From NCBI GenBank assembly GCA_035494015.1, contig DATJHJ010000082.1, positions 1-36,199 on the forward strand: 36,199 bases of DNA, given 5' to 3'. Shown here piece after piece: positions 18,593 through 25,625 of this stretch. Numbering within the stretch: position 1 is the stretch's first letter; every line of letters starts with the position of its first letter. The position numbers and the translations under genes are program-made. The notes below the pieces were generated by a model, which did no database searches, was not told the DNA's origin, and worked only from the letters and a program-made list of their open reading frames with translations. The DNA comes from CADCTB01 sp035494015 (GTDB taxonomy: Bacteria; Actinomycetota; Acidimicrobiia; Acidimicrobiales; AC-14).

Positions 18593-19258
18593 GTGCACGT
18601 CATCGTCGTCGGCTGCGGGCGGGTGGGCCGCGATCTGGCCATGGCCCTGGACCGCGACGGCCACACCGTCAACGTCATCGACAAGGACCGCAACGCCTTC
18701 CACGAGCTGCCCGAGAGCTTCGGGGGCAAGGCGGTGCTCGGGTTCGGCTTCGACCGCGACCACCTCGAGCAGGCCGGGATCCGGGAGGCCGACGCCCTGG
18801 CTGCGGTCACCAACGGGGACAACTCCAACATCCTGACCGCCCGCATCGCCCGGGAGACCTACGAGGTCGACCACGTCGTGGCCCGGATCTACGACCCCCG
18901 GCGAGCGGTCATCTACCGCCAGCTCGGCATCGCCACCGTGGCCGCGGTGGCCTGGACCACGGACCAGGTGCTGCGCCGCCTATCGCCCGACATCTCGGTG
19001 TCGGAGTGGACCGACGCCTCGGGCACCGTGAGCCTGCTGGAGCGGTCGCTGCCCGACTCCTGGGCCGGGCGCAAGCTGAGCGAGCTGGACGAGGGCAGCC
19101 GCTTCCGCCTGGTCGCCCTGACCCGGGGCGGCGAGGCCCGCCTGTGGGGACCGGAGCTGGTGGGCCAGGAGGGCGACATCCTCCACCTCATGGTCCGCCG
19201 GGAGGCCCAGACCGAGCTGGAGGCCCGCCTCGACGCCGGCCCGGAGGGAGGCCGATGA
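18593..19258 (+). CDS. ceoB: TrkA-type RCK potassium regulatory protein CeoB
   Basis: Encodes 221 residues from GTG 18593. The N-terminal RCK/Rossmann domain shows VIVVGCGRVGRDLA, then an acidic NAD-binding residue in VIDKD; a C-terminal RCK_C domain follows from about 135. RCK proteins gate Trk/Ktr-type potassium channels by binding NAD(H), ATP or c-di-AMP. No TrkH/KtrB channel is encoded here, so the partner is elsewhere or is the adjacent permease. The longer upstream frames are overlap artefacts. No Shine-Dalgarno sequence is evident, so it may be leaderless. Its stop overlaps the ceoC start (ATGA). Confidence 0.9.
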   Translation: MHVIVVGCGRVGRDLAMALDRDGHTVNVIDKDRNAFHELPESFGGKAVLGFGFDRDHLEQAGIREADALAAVTNGDNSNILTARIARETYEVDHVVARIYDPRRAVIYRQLGIATVAAVAWTTDQVLRRLSPDISVSEWTDASGTVSLLERSLPDSWAGRKLSELDEGSRFRLVALTRGGEARLWGPELVGQEGDILHLMVRREAQTELEARLDAGPEGGR

Positions 19259-19965
19259 GGGCCGCCATCGCCGGCGCCGGCAACGTCGGCACCCACATCG
19301 CCCACGACCTGGCCCTGGCCGGCCACGAGGTCCTGCTGCTGGAGAAGGACCCCGACGTCGCCGCCCGCCTGCGCCCCGCCCCCGGCGTGAAGGTCGTCGT
19401 GGCCGATGCCTGCGAGCCGTCGCTGCTGACCACCGCCGGCCTGGAGACCTACGACGTCATGGTGGCCGTCACCGGCGACGACGAGGACAACCTGGTCATC
19501 TCCCTGCTGGCCAAGCAGGTGTTCGCCGTCGTGCGGGTGGTCGCCCGGGTCAACCACCCGAACAACCAGTGGCTGTTCAACGAGACGTGGGGGGTCGACA
19601 TCGCCGTCTCGACCCCCCACCTGTTGACCGCCCTGGTGGAGGAAGCGGTGTCGGTGGGTTCCCTGGTCCGCCTGCTGCAGTTCGAGGATGCCCGCCTGGT
19701 GGAGGTCACCCTGGCCGGGACGTCCCCCGCCGGTGGGCGGGCCATCAGCGAGCTGGGCGTGCCGCGGGACGCCACCGTGGTGGCCGTGATCCGCGACCGG
19801 CACGTGATCGTTCCCCGGGGCGAGACCGTCGTGGAACCGGGCGACGAAGTGCTGGTCCTGGTCACCCCCGAGTCGGAGGAGGCGGTCAAGACCCTCTTCG
19901 TGGGGGCGGCGCCCGCTGCCTCTACAGGAGCTACAGGCGCTACAGGAGCTCGTAGCGGGGGTTGA
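19255..19965 (+). CDS. ceoC: TrkA-type RCK potassium regulatory protein CeoC
   Basis: Encodes 236 residues. The Rossmann motif AIAGAGNVGTHIAHDLA, the acidic LLEKD, TGDDEDNLVISLLAKQ and a C-terminal RCK_C domain (about 135-220, VVEPGDEVLVLV) match the second RCK subunit of the CeoBC pair. GGAGGGAGG lies just before the ATG, which is coupled to ceoB. The C-terminus ends in a Thr-Gly-Ala repeat encoded by three 9-base units and overlaps the convergent OB-fold gene by 26 bases. CeoB and CeoC probably work as a complex. Confidence 0.9.
   Translation: MRAAIAGAGNVGTHIAHDLALAGHEVLLLEKDPDVAARLRPAPGVKVVVADACEPSLLTTAGLETYDVMVAVTGDDEDNLVISLLAKQVFAVVRVVARVNHPNNQWLFNETWGVDIAVSTPHLLTALVEEAVSVGSLVRLLQFEDARLVEVTLAGTSPAGGRAISELGVPRDATVVAVIRDRHVIVPRGETVVEPGDEVLVLVTPESEEAVKTLFVGAAPAASTGATGATGARSGG
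19922..19948 (+). repeat. Three tandem 9-bp units at the ceoC 3' end
   Basis: CTACAGGAG, CTACAGGCG and CTACAGGAG follow each other without spacing. In ceoC they encode a Thr-Gly-Ala repeat; on the other strand the third unit supplies the stop codon (TAG) of the convergent OB-fold gene. Copy-number change would keep the ceoC frame. Confidence 0.85.
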
Positions 19966-20299
19966 GGACCAGCAGGCGGCCCCCGGCGCCGTGCGGGGCG
20001 CCCCGGCCGCTCAGGACCAAGCGCTTGCCCGGGGCCACGCCGGGGATGTGGCGGCGGCCCGTCCACACCACCACCAAGCTGCCCGTCCCGTCGCTCACCG
20101 TGGCCTCCAGCGACGGTGAGCCGGCCCGGGGGACGATGCGCAGCGAGGAGATCTCGCCGGCCACGGTGAACTCCTGGCGGGGTTGGGCATTGGCGATCTG
20201 GGTCACGCCGGGCAGATCCTGGCAGAACAGCCGGAGCCGCTCGCGGTCGAGCTCGGCGTCGGTGACGGTGAGGCGCTGGAAGAGCTTGCGGAAGGCCAT
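19940..20299 (-). CDS. Small OB-fold protein (copy 2), Rv2694c-like
   Basis: Encodes 119 residues. A short helical N-terminus (FRKLFQRLTVTDAELDRERL) precedes an OB fold with EFTVAGEISSLRIVP, VSDGTGSLVVVWTGRRHIPGV and LSGRG..GRLLVLNPRYELL. It is a paralogue of the protein at 12387-12698, which lacks the N-terminal extension. It lies 31 bases downstream of rsbW, so may be cotranscribed with rsbVW, and is convergent with ceoC. The arrangement matches the Rv2690c-Rv2694c neighbourhood of M. tuberculosis except that a DUF3159 gene is absent. Role unknown; nucleic acid or nucleotide binding is possible. Confidence 0.85.
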   Translation of the reverse strand: MAFRKLFQRLTVTDAELDRERLRLFCQDLPGVTQIANAQPRQEFTVAGEISSLRIVPRAGSPSLEATVSDGTGSLVVVWTGRRHIPGVAPGKRLVLSGRGAPHGAGGRLLVLNPRYELL

Positions 20300-20330
20300 G
20301 GCGGCGGCGACGTGATCTGGGCGGGACCGG

Positions 20331-20792
20331 TTACGCGCCGTTCCCGCCGTGGCGCATGACGAGGCGGACCGACGTCCCGTGCCCGGTGGAGCTGAACTCG
20401 ACCTCGTCGACCAGGGCCCGGATGAGGGGGATGCCGAGGCCCCGCTCGAACTTGAGCCGGTCGGGGTCGGTCACCGGGGGGTGGTCGGGCAGCTGGGCGG
20501 GGTCGAACCCCTCACCCCGGTCCTCGACGCAGACCTCCAGGGCGTCGTCGGCGGCCCAGCACCGGACCAGGACCCGCTCCTCGCTCCCGGCGGCATCGTG
20601 GGCCTCGATGGCGTTGGTGCAGGCCTCGGACACGGCCAGCTTCAGGTCGTCGATGCGCTCGTCGGCCAGGCTGCTGTCGGAGGCGGCCAGGGCGGAGACG
20701 ACCAGGCGGGCCAGGGCGACGAACTCGGCCCGCGCCGGGATCTCCAGCTCGATAACCTCTGCGGCCTCCCCAGCCCCCCCAGCATCGTTCAC
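20331..20792 (-). CDS. rsbW: RsbW-like anti-sigma factor / serine kinase
   Basis: Encodes 153 residues from a GTG start. It is a single GHKL ATPase domain: the N-box DLKLAVSEACTNAIEAH, the G1 box VEDRGEGFD and the G2 region RGLGIPLIRALVDEVEF. Such proteins sequester an alternative sigma factor and phosphorylate their STAS antagonist. It starts three bases after the stop of the STAS gene, so the two are one operon. The sigma partner is not adjacent; the sigma gene at 32350 is of the principal type and is not an obvious target. Confidence 0.88.
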   Translation of the reverse strand: MNDAGGAGEAAEVIELEIPARAEFVALARLVVSALAASDSSLADERIDDLKLAVSEACTNAIEAHDAAGSEERVLVRCWAADDALEVCVEDRGEGFDPAQLPDHPPVTDPDRLKFERGLGIPLIRALVDEVEFSSTGHGTSVRLVMRHGGNGA

Positions 20793-20795
20793 GGC

Positions 20796-21155
20796 TTACG
20801 GGCTGGTTTCGCCGCCCGATCCACCAGCGACCGCGGCGTCCACGGAGTCGTAGATGGAGAAGACCTTGGTCAGCCCGGTGATCTCGAACACCTTGAGGAT
20901 GCGGGTCTGGGTGCAGACGAGCAGGAGGTCCCCGTCGTGGCTGCGCAGGCGCTTCAGCCCGCCGACCAACACGCCCAGGCCGGTGGAGTCGAGGAAGTCC
21001 ACGCCCTCCAGGTCGACGATGATCCGGTGCTTGCCCTCGGTGACAAGCTCGATCAGCCGCTCCCGGAAGCGGGGAGCGGTGTAGACGTCAACCTCGCCGC
21101 GCACGCTGAGCACGGCGAACCCGTCCCGCTCCTCGACTTCCAAACCGAGATCCAT
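20796..21155 (-). CDS. rsbV: STAS-domain anti-sigma factor antagonist
   Basis: Encodes 119 residues. The SpoIIAA/RsbV fold is clear from VLSVRGEVDVYTAPRFRERL and IIVDLEGVDFLDSTGLGVLVGG, where the serine of DST is the conserved phosphorylation site of its kinase. The ATG at 21155 has GGGAGG upstream and gives the usual N-terminus; the frame extends further but without homology. In the unphosphorylated form it would bind the RsbW-like partner and free a sigma factor. Confidence 0.92.
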   Translation of the reverse strand: MDLGLEVEERDGFAVLSVRGEVDVYTAPRFRERLIELVTEGKHRIIVDLEGVDFLDSTGLGVLVGGLKRLRSHDGDLLLVCTQTRILKVFEITGLTKVFSIYDSVDAAVAGGSGGETSP

Positions 21156-21222
21156 GCAGTTGCCTCCCAGAGCTGGCCTTCGGGCCACGCTAGCAAGCGG
21201 GAGGAGGATTTCGGAACGGCGG

Positions 21223-22776
21223 TCAGCGGCTCCCGGAACGGACCAGCCGGCGGGGGCTCGGTACGACCACGTCGACGACCTCGATCTCGTTCTCGTCGGG
21301 GACGTCGATCTCCTCCGGAACCTCGACCTCTTCGGGAAGGGGCCGCGGCTCCAGGTCGAACTCGAACCCGTCGTCGAAATCGGGCGGGACGTCGAGGTCG
21401 GGCTCGAGATCGAGCTCGGGGGCCCACAGCTCGTCCCCCTCCAGGTCGTCCCGAGGAGCCCACTCGGCCTCGTCCTGGAGCACGTCGTAGAGCGGTGTGA
21501 CCGCGTCCGGCTCCGGCTGGGGGTCGGGGTCGGCTGGGTCAGGCGGTGGGGCCGGGGCGGCGGCGGCGGCGAGCGGTTCGAGCGGTGCGAGCGGTTCGGG
21601 GACGATCACCGGGTCGGGCCGGGCCGCGGCGGGTGCCGGCGGCGGGACGACCGGGTCCAGGGGCAGGTCGCCGTCGGTCACGGGCTTGATCCGGCGGTTG
21701 AGCAGGCGCAGGTGCATGGCCAGGAGCAGCAGGACGAGGCCGCCGGCGATCGGGACCAGCGGCCGCCCGGCGCCTTGGGTGACGATGGAGGTCGTCGAGC
21801 GATGCACGGTGGGCGGGACGGGCTCGGCGTCGCCCTCCTCGACGTCGTCGCCCGGAGGGCGGGCGCCGAAGGGCAGGGTGTTCTGGAAACCGGGGTCCGG
21901 CGGCTCCGGCACCGTGATCGGCGGGACGGCGATCTGCCCGGCCCGGGAGGACAGGAAGCCCGAGAGGTCGACGCCGTTGGCGGCGCCGACCTTGACCGTG
22001 GTGGTCGGGCCGGCGCCCGGCGTGCCCGGGAGGGGGGCGACGGTGGTCGTGGTCGGCGGCGGCGGCACGGTGGCCGCCCCCGACGCCGAGGGCGCGGAGG
22101 AGACCTCGCTGGCCGCGGTGCCGGTGGCCCCCATGCGCACGGCGACCACCTGGTAGGCGAAGTCGCCCCCGAGGAACGTGGTGGTGGTGTCGGTGAACGT
22201 GGGGTTGCCCGTGGCCGGCTGCGAGACCTTGCTCCCCACCTGGAGGAACTTGGTCCCGGCCGGGTCCTTGCGGAACACGGCGTAGTAGAGCAGGTCGGGC
22301 TCGGTGTTCCGGCTCCAGGTCAGCTCCACCGTGCGGCCATCGGTGACCTTGGGCGGGTCGAGGACGGGCTTCTTCGGCGGGGCGGCGACGGAGAAGTGCC
22401 CGCTCTGCTTGGCGGGTGGGCTGTCGCCCCCGATGAGGCGCCCCCCGTCGGTGGCCGAGACGGTGAAGTCGTAGGGACCGTTGCGCGCCAGCTGCAGCGG
22501 CCAGGAGAACTTGCAGGGCGAGTCGGCGCAGGTGACAGCGGGCGCCTGTTGGCCGCTCATGGCCAGGCTAACGCTCCGGGGGACGTTGAGCAGGGGCAGG
22601 TCGCTGACCACGCTGCCGCTGATCGTCACCGCCGAGGAGTCCAGGGGCGGGTCGGCTCGGGGCTGGTCGAGGGTGATCACCGCCCCGGCCCACGCCGAGG
22701 GGGCGGGCGACAGCGTGAGGACCGCCAGCACCACGGCCGCCGCCGAACCGGAGCGCCGCCAGAGGCGCCCCGTCAT
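21223..22776 (-). CDS. Exported fibronectin-type membrane protein with acidic tail
   Basis: Encodes 517 residues. A signal peptide (1-31, ending SAWAG) is followed by a domain with a CADSPCKF cysteine pair (about 80-90), a fibronectin-III-like domain (about 135-235, LTWSRNTEPDLLYYAVFRKD and FAYQVVAVR), a Pro/Thr-rich linker, one transmembrane helix (about 345-365, LVPIAGGLVLLLLAMHL), then a cytoplasmic tail that is Pro/Ala-rich and very acidic, ending in Pro-Arg-Arg-Leu-Val-Arg. The gene is ten bases from the sortase gene and probably cotranscribed. Not a family I recognise. It lacks a sorting motif, so it is probably a membrane partner of the sortase system. Confidence 0.75.
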   Translation of the reverse strand: MTGRLWRRSGSAAAVVLAVLTLSPAPSAWAGAVITLDQPRADPPLDSSAVTISGSVVSDLPLLNVPRSVSLAMSGQQAPAVTCADSPCKFSWPLQLARNGPYDFTVSATDGGRLIGGDSPPAKQSGHFSVAAPPKKPVLDPPKVTDGRTVELTWSRNTEPDLLYYAVFRKDPAGTKFLQVGSKVSQPATGNPTFTDTTTTFLGGDFAYQVVAVRMGATGTAASEVSSAPSASGAATVPPPPTTTTVAPLPGTPGAGPTTTVKVGAANGVDLSGFLSSRAGQIAVPPITVPEPPDPGFQNTLPFGARPPGDDVEEGDAEPVPPTVHRSTTSIVTQGAGRPLVPIAGGLVLLLLAMHLRLLNRRIKPVTDGDLPLDPVVPPPAPAAARPDPVIVPEPLAPLEPLAAAAAPAPPPDPADPDPQPEPDAVTPLYDVLQDEAEWAPRDDLEGDELWAPELDLEPDLDVPPDFDDGFEFDLEPRPLPEEVEVPEEIDVPDENEIEVVDVVVPSPRRLVRSGSR

Positions 22777-22786
22777 CCTTGGCCCG

Positions 22787-23398
22787 TCATGCCGCCTTCA
22801 CGTCCTTTACCCACGTCCCCCGGATGACCAGGCGCTGTGCCGCCGACCCCTTCGGGTGGCAGGTGGTGAGGGTCAGGGACCGCTCTCCGGTCGGGTCGAT
22901 CACGCTCAGGTCGGTGGGCGAGACCACGAACGGCGCCTTGCTGACCTGGTAGACGCAGCCGCCGATCGGGGTGGTCAGCTCGATGGTGTCGCCGGGCTTG
23001 AGCTGGTCCAGGTTGCCGAACGGCCGGCCGTAGGTGGTGCGGTGGCCGGCGATGCCGACGTTGCCCCCCTCGCACGGCAGCGAGGTCTGCGGGTAGTGGC
23101 CGGCGCCGGCCCGCAGGGCGCTGGGCGTGATGCCCTCGACGACCACGGTGTCCAGGCCGATGGCCGGGATCTTGATGCGGGTCAGGCTGTCGCCCGTCTC
23201 GACCTTGTGCTCCTTGTAGGCCTGCTGGAGCTCGGGACTGGCGATCTGCTCGTCGAGGTGCTGCTGGATCCGGCTCGTCCACATGTTGGTGGCGAACGGG
23301 AAGCCCACCAGGCCGATGCCGCCGAGGACGAGCACGACGGACAGGCCCGACAGGAGCCGGCGCAGCCACCGGTGGTCGCGCAGGAGTTCTACGAGCAT
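22787..23398 (-). CDS. srtE: Class E sortase
   Basis: Encodes 203 residues. An N-terminal membrane anchor (about 15-36) is followed by the sortase barrel with H119 in AGHRTTYG, C180 in TLTTCHPKG and R189 in AAQRLVIRG, the catalytic triad. The TLTTCHP form is typical of class E, which in actinobacteria recognises LAxTG and links proteins to the cell wall. The immediately upstream gene encodes an LAKTG protein, a fitting substrate. ATG start; cotranscription with both neighbours is likely. Confidence 0.94.
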   Translation of the reverse strand: MLVELLRDHRWLRRLLSGLSVVLVLGGIGLVGFPFATNMWTSRIQQHLDEQIASPELQQAYKEHKVETGDSLTRIKIPAIGLDTVVVEGITPSALRAGAGHYPQTSLPCEGGNVGIAGHRTTYGRPFGNLDQLKPGDTIELTTPIGGCVYQVSKAPFVVSPTDLSVIDPTGERSLTLTTCHPKGSAAQRLVIRGTWVKDVKAA

Positions 23399-23447
23399 TG
23401 GTGCACCTTCGTCATGACCCGGGAAAGGCTAGCCCTGGTCGAGTCGA

Positions 23448-24782
23448 TTATTGGCTCACCCGCTCGGTCGTGCGGGCGGGCCGGGCCGCAACCAGCCGGC
23501 GGCGGATGCCCAGGGCGGCGACCAGGAGGCCGGCGCCGGTGAGCGGGAGCCACGGGCTGTTACCGGTCTTGGCCAGCGACGGGACGGGCTGGACGATCTG
23601 CTGCTGGGTCAGCAGGCGGGCCTGGCCGCCGGCGCCGGTCTCGGCGTGGGCCAGCTCGAGGCCGATGCCGCCGTTGAGGCCCTTGAGCAGCTGGATGCTG
23701 ACGCCGTCGGCGTAGGAGGCGACCGAGCCGGTGGCGGGGTCGGTGGTGGTGCGGCCCCCGCCCAGGGTGATCGTGCTCTCCAGCGGGGTGCCGGCCAGCA
23801 GGGTCAGCGGCTGGTTGAGCTGGATCGGGATGTCGGTGATGCCGGCGCCCAGCAGGGGCAGGCCGAGGCGGACCCGGGCCACGGCGGCGTCGAAGGTGGG
23901 CGTGCTCTTGGCCGTGCCCCGGTCGAAGGTGGAGACCGACTTGGCCTGGCCGACGATGACGGACAGCAGGGGGGCGCCGCCGAGGGCCAGGCCGGGCAGC
24001 AGGTCGATCTGGGCGCCGGCGGCATTGGCCGTGGCGGTGACGGCGCCGGCCGTGGTGACGGCCTGGGCGGTGGAGTCGCCGAGCTTGATGGCGAGCAGGC
24101 CGGTGGCCTTCTTGACCCCGTCGAGCAGGTTGTTCACCAGGCTGGACACCGGGGCCACGGTGGACGTGCTGCCCAAGCCCAGGTTCCCGGCCAGCGGCCC
24201 GAGGACGCCGCCCAGGGTGGGCCCGAGGGCGTTGACGACCGTGCCGACCGTCTGGTCGACGACGGGCAGGAGGGCGTTCAGCAGGGACTGGAGCAGGTCG
24301 AGGACCGGCTGGAGGACGGTCAGGCCGGTCACGTCGGCGCTGGCCACCGAGCCGCTCCCGAAGGCGGTGGGCGAGGCGTTGTGGGTGTCCACCCGCGACT
24401 CGCCGCAGGCCAGGTTGAGGGTGAGGAGGCTGGCAACCGGCAGGTTCAGCACGCACGCCTTGGCCGGGGCCTGGGTCTGGTCGGGCTGGGTCACCTCGCT
24501 GTTGCTCACCGTGCCCGAGACCAGGGCCACGCCGGCCCCGGATGCCTTGGCCGACGAGGGGGTGCTGACCACCGCGCTCGACTGGCCGATGGTGACGTGG
24601 GTGCCGAAGAGGTTGAGGTCCAAGCCGCGGGCCGCGGCCGTGGCGATGAAGCTCTCCGCCCGGGACTCGACCGTCTGGGTCTGGATGGTGGTCGAGGTCT
24701 GGGCCGAAGCCGGCAACGCCAGGACGGCGGCCATGACGGCGCCCGCCATGAGCGTCGCCCCGAGACGATGAACCGTGCGCAT
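23448..24782 (-). CDS. LAKTG-anchored surface protein
   Basis: Encodes 444 residues. A signal peptide (1-28, ending PASAQ) leads a long Ala/Gly/Thr/Leu-rich extracellular region without recognised domains; four cysteines lie in the N-terminal half (ACVLNL and LACGES). The C-terminus has LAKTG at about 403-407, then a hydrophobic stretch and a positive tail (RRRLVAARPAR), a complete sortase sorting signal of the class E type. The start ATG 24782 is preceded by GAGAGGGG about nine bases away. The adjacent srtE is the obvious anchoring enzyme. A central LDLLQSLLNALLPVVDQTVG region may form a helical or amphipathic segment. Confidence 0.85.
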   Translation of the reverse strand: MRTVHRLGATLMAGAVMAAVLALPASAQTSTTIQTQTVESRAESFIATAAARGLDLNLFGTHVTIGQSSAVVSTPSSAKASGAGVALVSGTVSNSEVTQPDQTQAPAKACVLNLPVASLLTLNLACGESRVDTHNASPTAFGSGSVASADVTGLTVLQPVLDLLQSLLNALLPVVDQTVGTVVNALGPTLGGVLGPLAGNLGLGSTSTVAPVSSLVNNLLDGVKKATGLLAIKLGDSTAQAVTTAGAVTATANAAGAQIDLLPGLALGGAPLLSVIVGQAKSVSTFDRGTAKSTPTFDAAVARVRLGLPLLGAGITDIPIQLNQPLTLLAGTPLESTITLGGGRTTTDPATGSVASYADGVSIQLLKGLNGGIGLELAHAETGAGGQARLLTQQQIVQPVPSLAKTGNSPWLPLTGAGLLVAALGIRRRLVAARPARTTERVSQ

Positions 24783-24802
24783 TTCCTGAACCCCTCTCGT
24801 AC

Positions 24803-24880
24803 GTGACACCCGCACGCCTCTCGGCGCCGGAGGGCGTCACTGCTTCCCCCGGTAGACCTTGCCGCCTGCAAGTAGCTACC
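24803..24880 (-). promoter_or_regulatory. Structured 5' leader of the LAKTG protein gene
   Basis: Two hairpins stand between tadE and the LAKTG gene. The proximal one (24840-24803) has GTGACGCCC pairing with GGGTGTCAC and an inner GCGCC/GGCGT stem capped by GAGA; both helices contain G-U pairs that exist only in the minus-strand transcript. The distal one (24880-24851) has GGTAG/CTACC and CTTGC/GCAAG stems separated by a small internal loop. The Shine-Dalgarno GAGAGGGG follows directly. I could not match it to a known riboswitch class. Confidence 0.5.
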
Positions 24881-24972
24881 AGATGCCGGTGGGCCAGGTC
24901 CAGCGATTCGGGCAATTTTCTTGCTCTCAAGAGCCATGCGGTCACGCAGCGTGAGAATTGCCGCCCTGTGGA

Positions 24973-25350
24973 TTACCGCTCGACTCTCATGGTGGCGGAA
25001 GCCCGCAGCGTGAGGTCGCCGAGGGCGGCGCCGATGATGGGGACCCCGGTGGGCGCCCGATAGGCCACCTCGACCCGTACCCGGCTGCCCGTGGCCCCCC
25101 GGCCTGAGGTTGTCACCGTCAAGCGGGCGCCGTCGAGGGTCGAGCTGGCCGCCGCGGCCCGAGAGGCGGCGTCCGCCGCCGGGTCCACGGCGGCCTCCCG
25201 GGCCGCCTCCCGGGCCGCGTGCACGACCAGGATCTGGTCGCGAACCAGCAGCCCGAGCTGGACGATGCCGAGGAGCAGGATGAAGACGAGAGGAAGGACG
25301 AGGGCCAGCTCCACCGATGCCTGGCCCCCGTCCCCCCGGTCCCGTCTCAC
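24973..25350 (-). CDS. tadE: TadE-type pseudopilin
   Basis: Encodes 125 residues. A short basic leader then GGQASVELALVLPLVFILLLGIVQLG, where cleavage after Gly with Glu at +5 fits a type IV prepilin signal of the TadE family. The rest is a small exported domain (RVRVEVAYRAPTG). GTG 25350 is chosen because GAGGTG lies about nine bases upstream; GTG 25359 is the alternative. It is the last gene of the Tad operon, 25 bases after the Flp-like gene. TadE proteins form minor components needed for pilus assembly. Confidence 0.9.
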   Translation of the reverse strand: MRRDRGDGGQASVELALVLPLVFILLLGIVQLGLLVRDQILVVHAAREAAREAAVDPAADAASRAAAASSTLDGARLTVTTSGRGATGSRVRVEVAYRAPTGVPIIGAALGDLTLRASATMRVER

Positions 25351-25375
25351 GGCCTGCACCTCGTGGTGCAGGCGC

Positions 25376-25591
25376 TCACTTGACCTTGTCGGTGATGGCG
25401 CCCATGACGGCGTCGAGCAGCTTGCTGATGAGCTGGGTCTTGGTGGCCCAGGCCACGATGAGCAGGGCGACCGCGGCCGCCCCCAGCAGGACCAGGGCGT
25501 ACTCGGCGGACGCCTGCCCCCGCTCGTCCGCCCGGGGGCGGGCGGCCAGCATGGACAGGTAGGTGGACAGATGGATGTAAAGGGCGAGCAC
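25376..25591 (-). CDS. flp: Flp-like pilin (short, GQASAEYALV type)
   Basis: Encodes 71 residues from GTG 25591, with AGGAGG eight bases upstream. The motif ERGQASAEYALVLLGAAAVALLIVAWA is a class IVb prepilin signal: cleavage after Gly, Glu at +5 and a Tyr following, then a single hydrophobic helix and a short polar tail. A longer-than-usual leader (about 27 residues, itself hydrophobic at the start) is unusual for Flp but seen in related actinobacterial small pilins. It is the probable major pilin. Confidence 0.85.
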   Translation of the reverse strand: MLALYIHLSTYLSMLAARPRADERGQASAEYALVLLGAAAVALLIVAWATKTQLISKLLDAVMGAITDKVK

Positions 25592-25625
25592 GGATGCCGC
25601 CTCCTTCTGGTGGGATCGAACCTGG

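Noticed and set aside
24783..24972. Known c-di-GMP or c-di-AMP riboswitch before the LAKTG gene
   Set aside because: The core consensus stretches of those classes as I recall them are missing. I kept only the observed hairpins.
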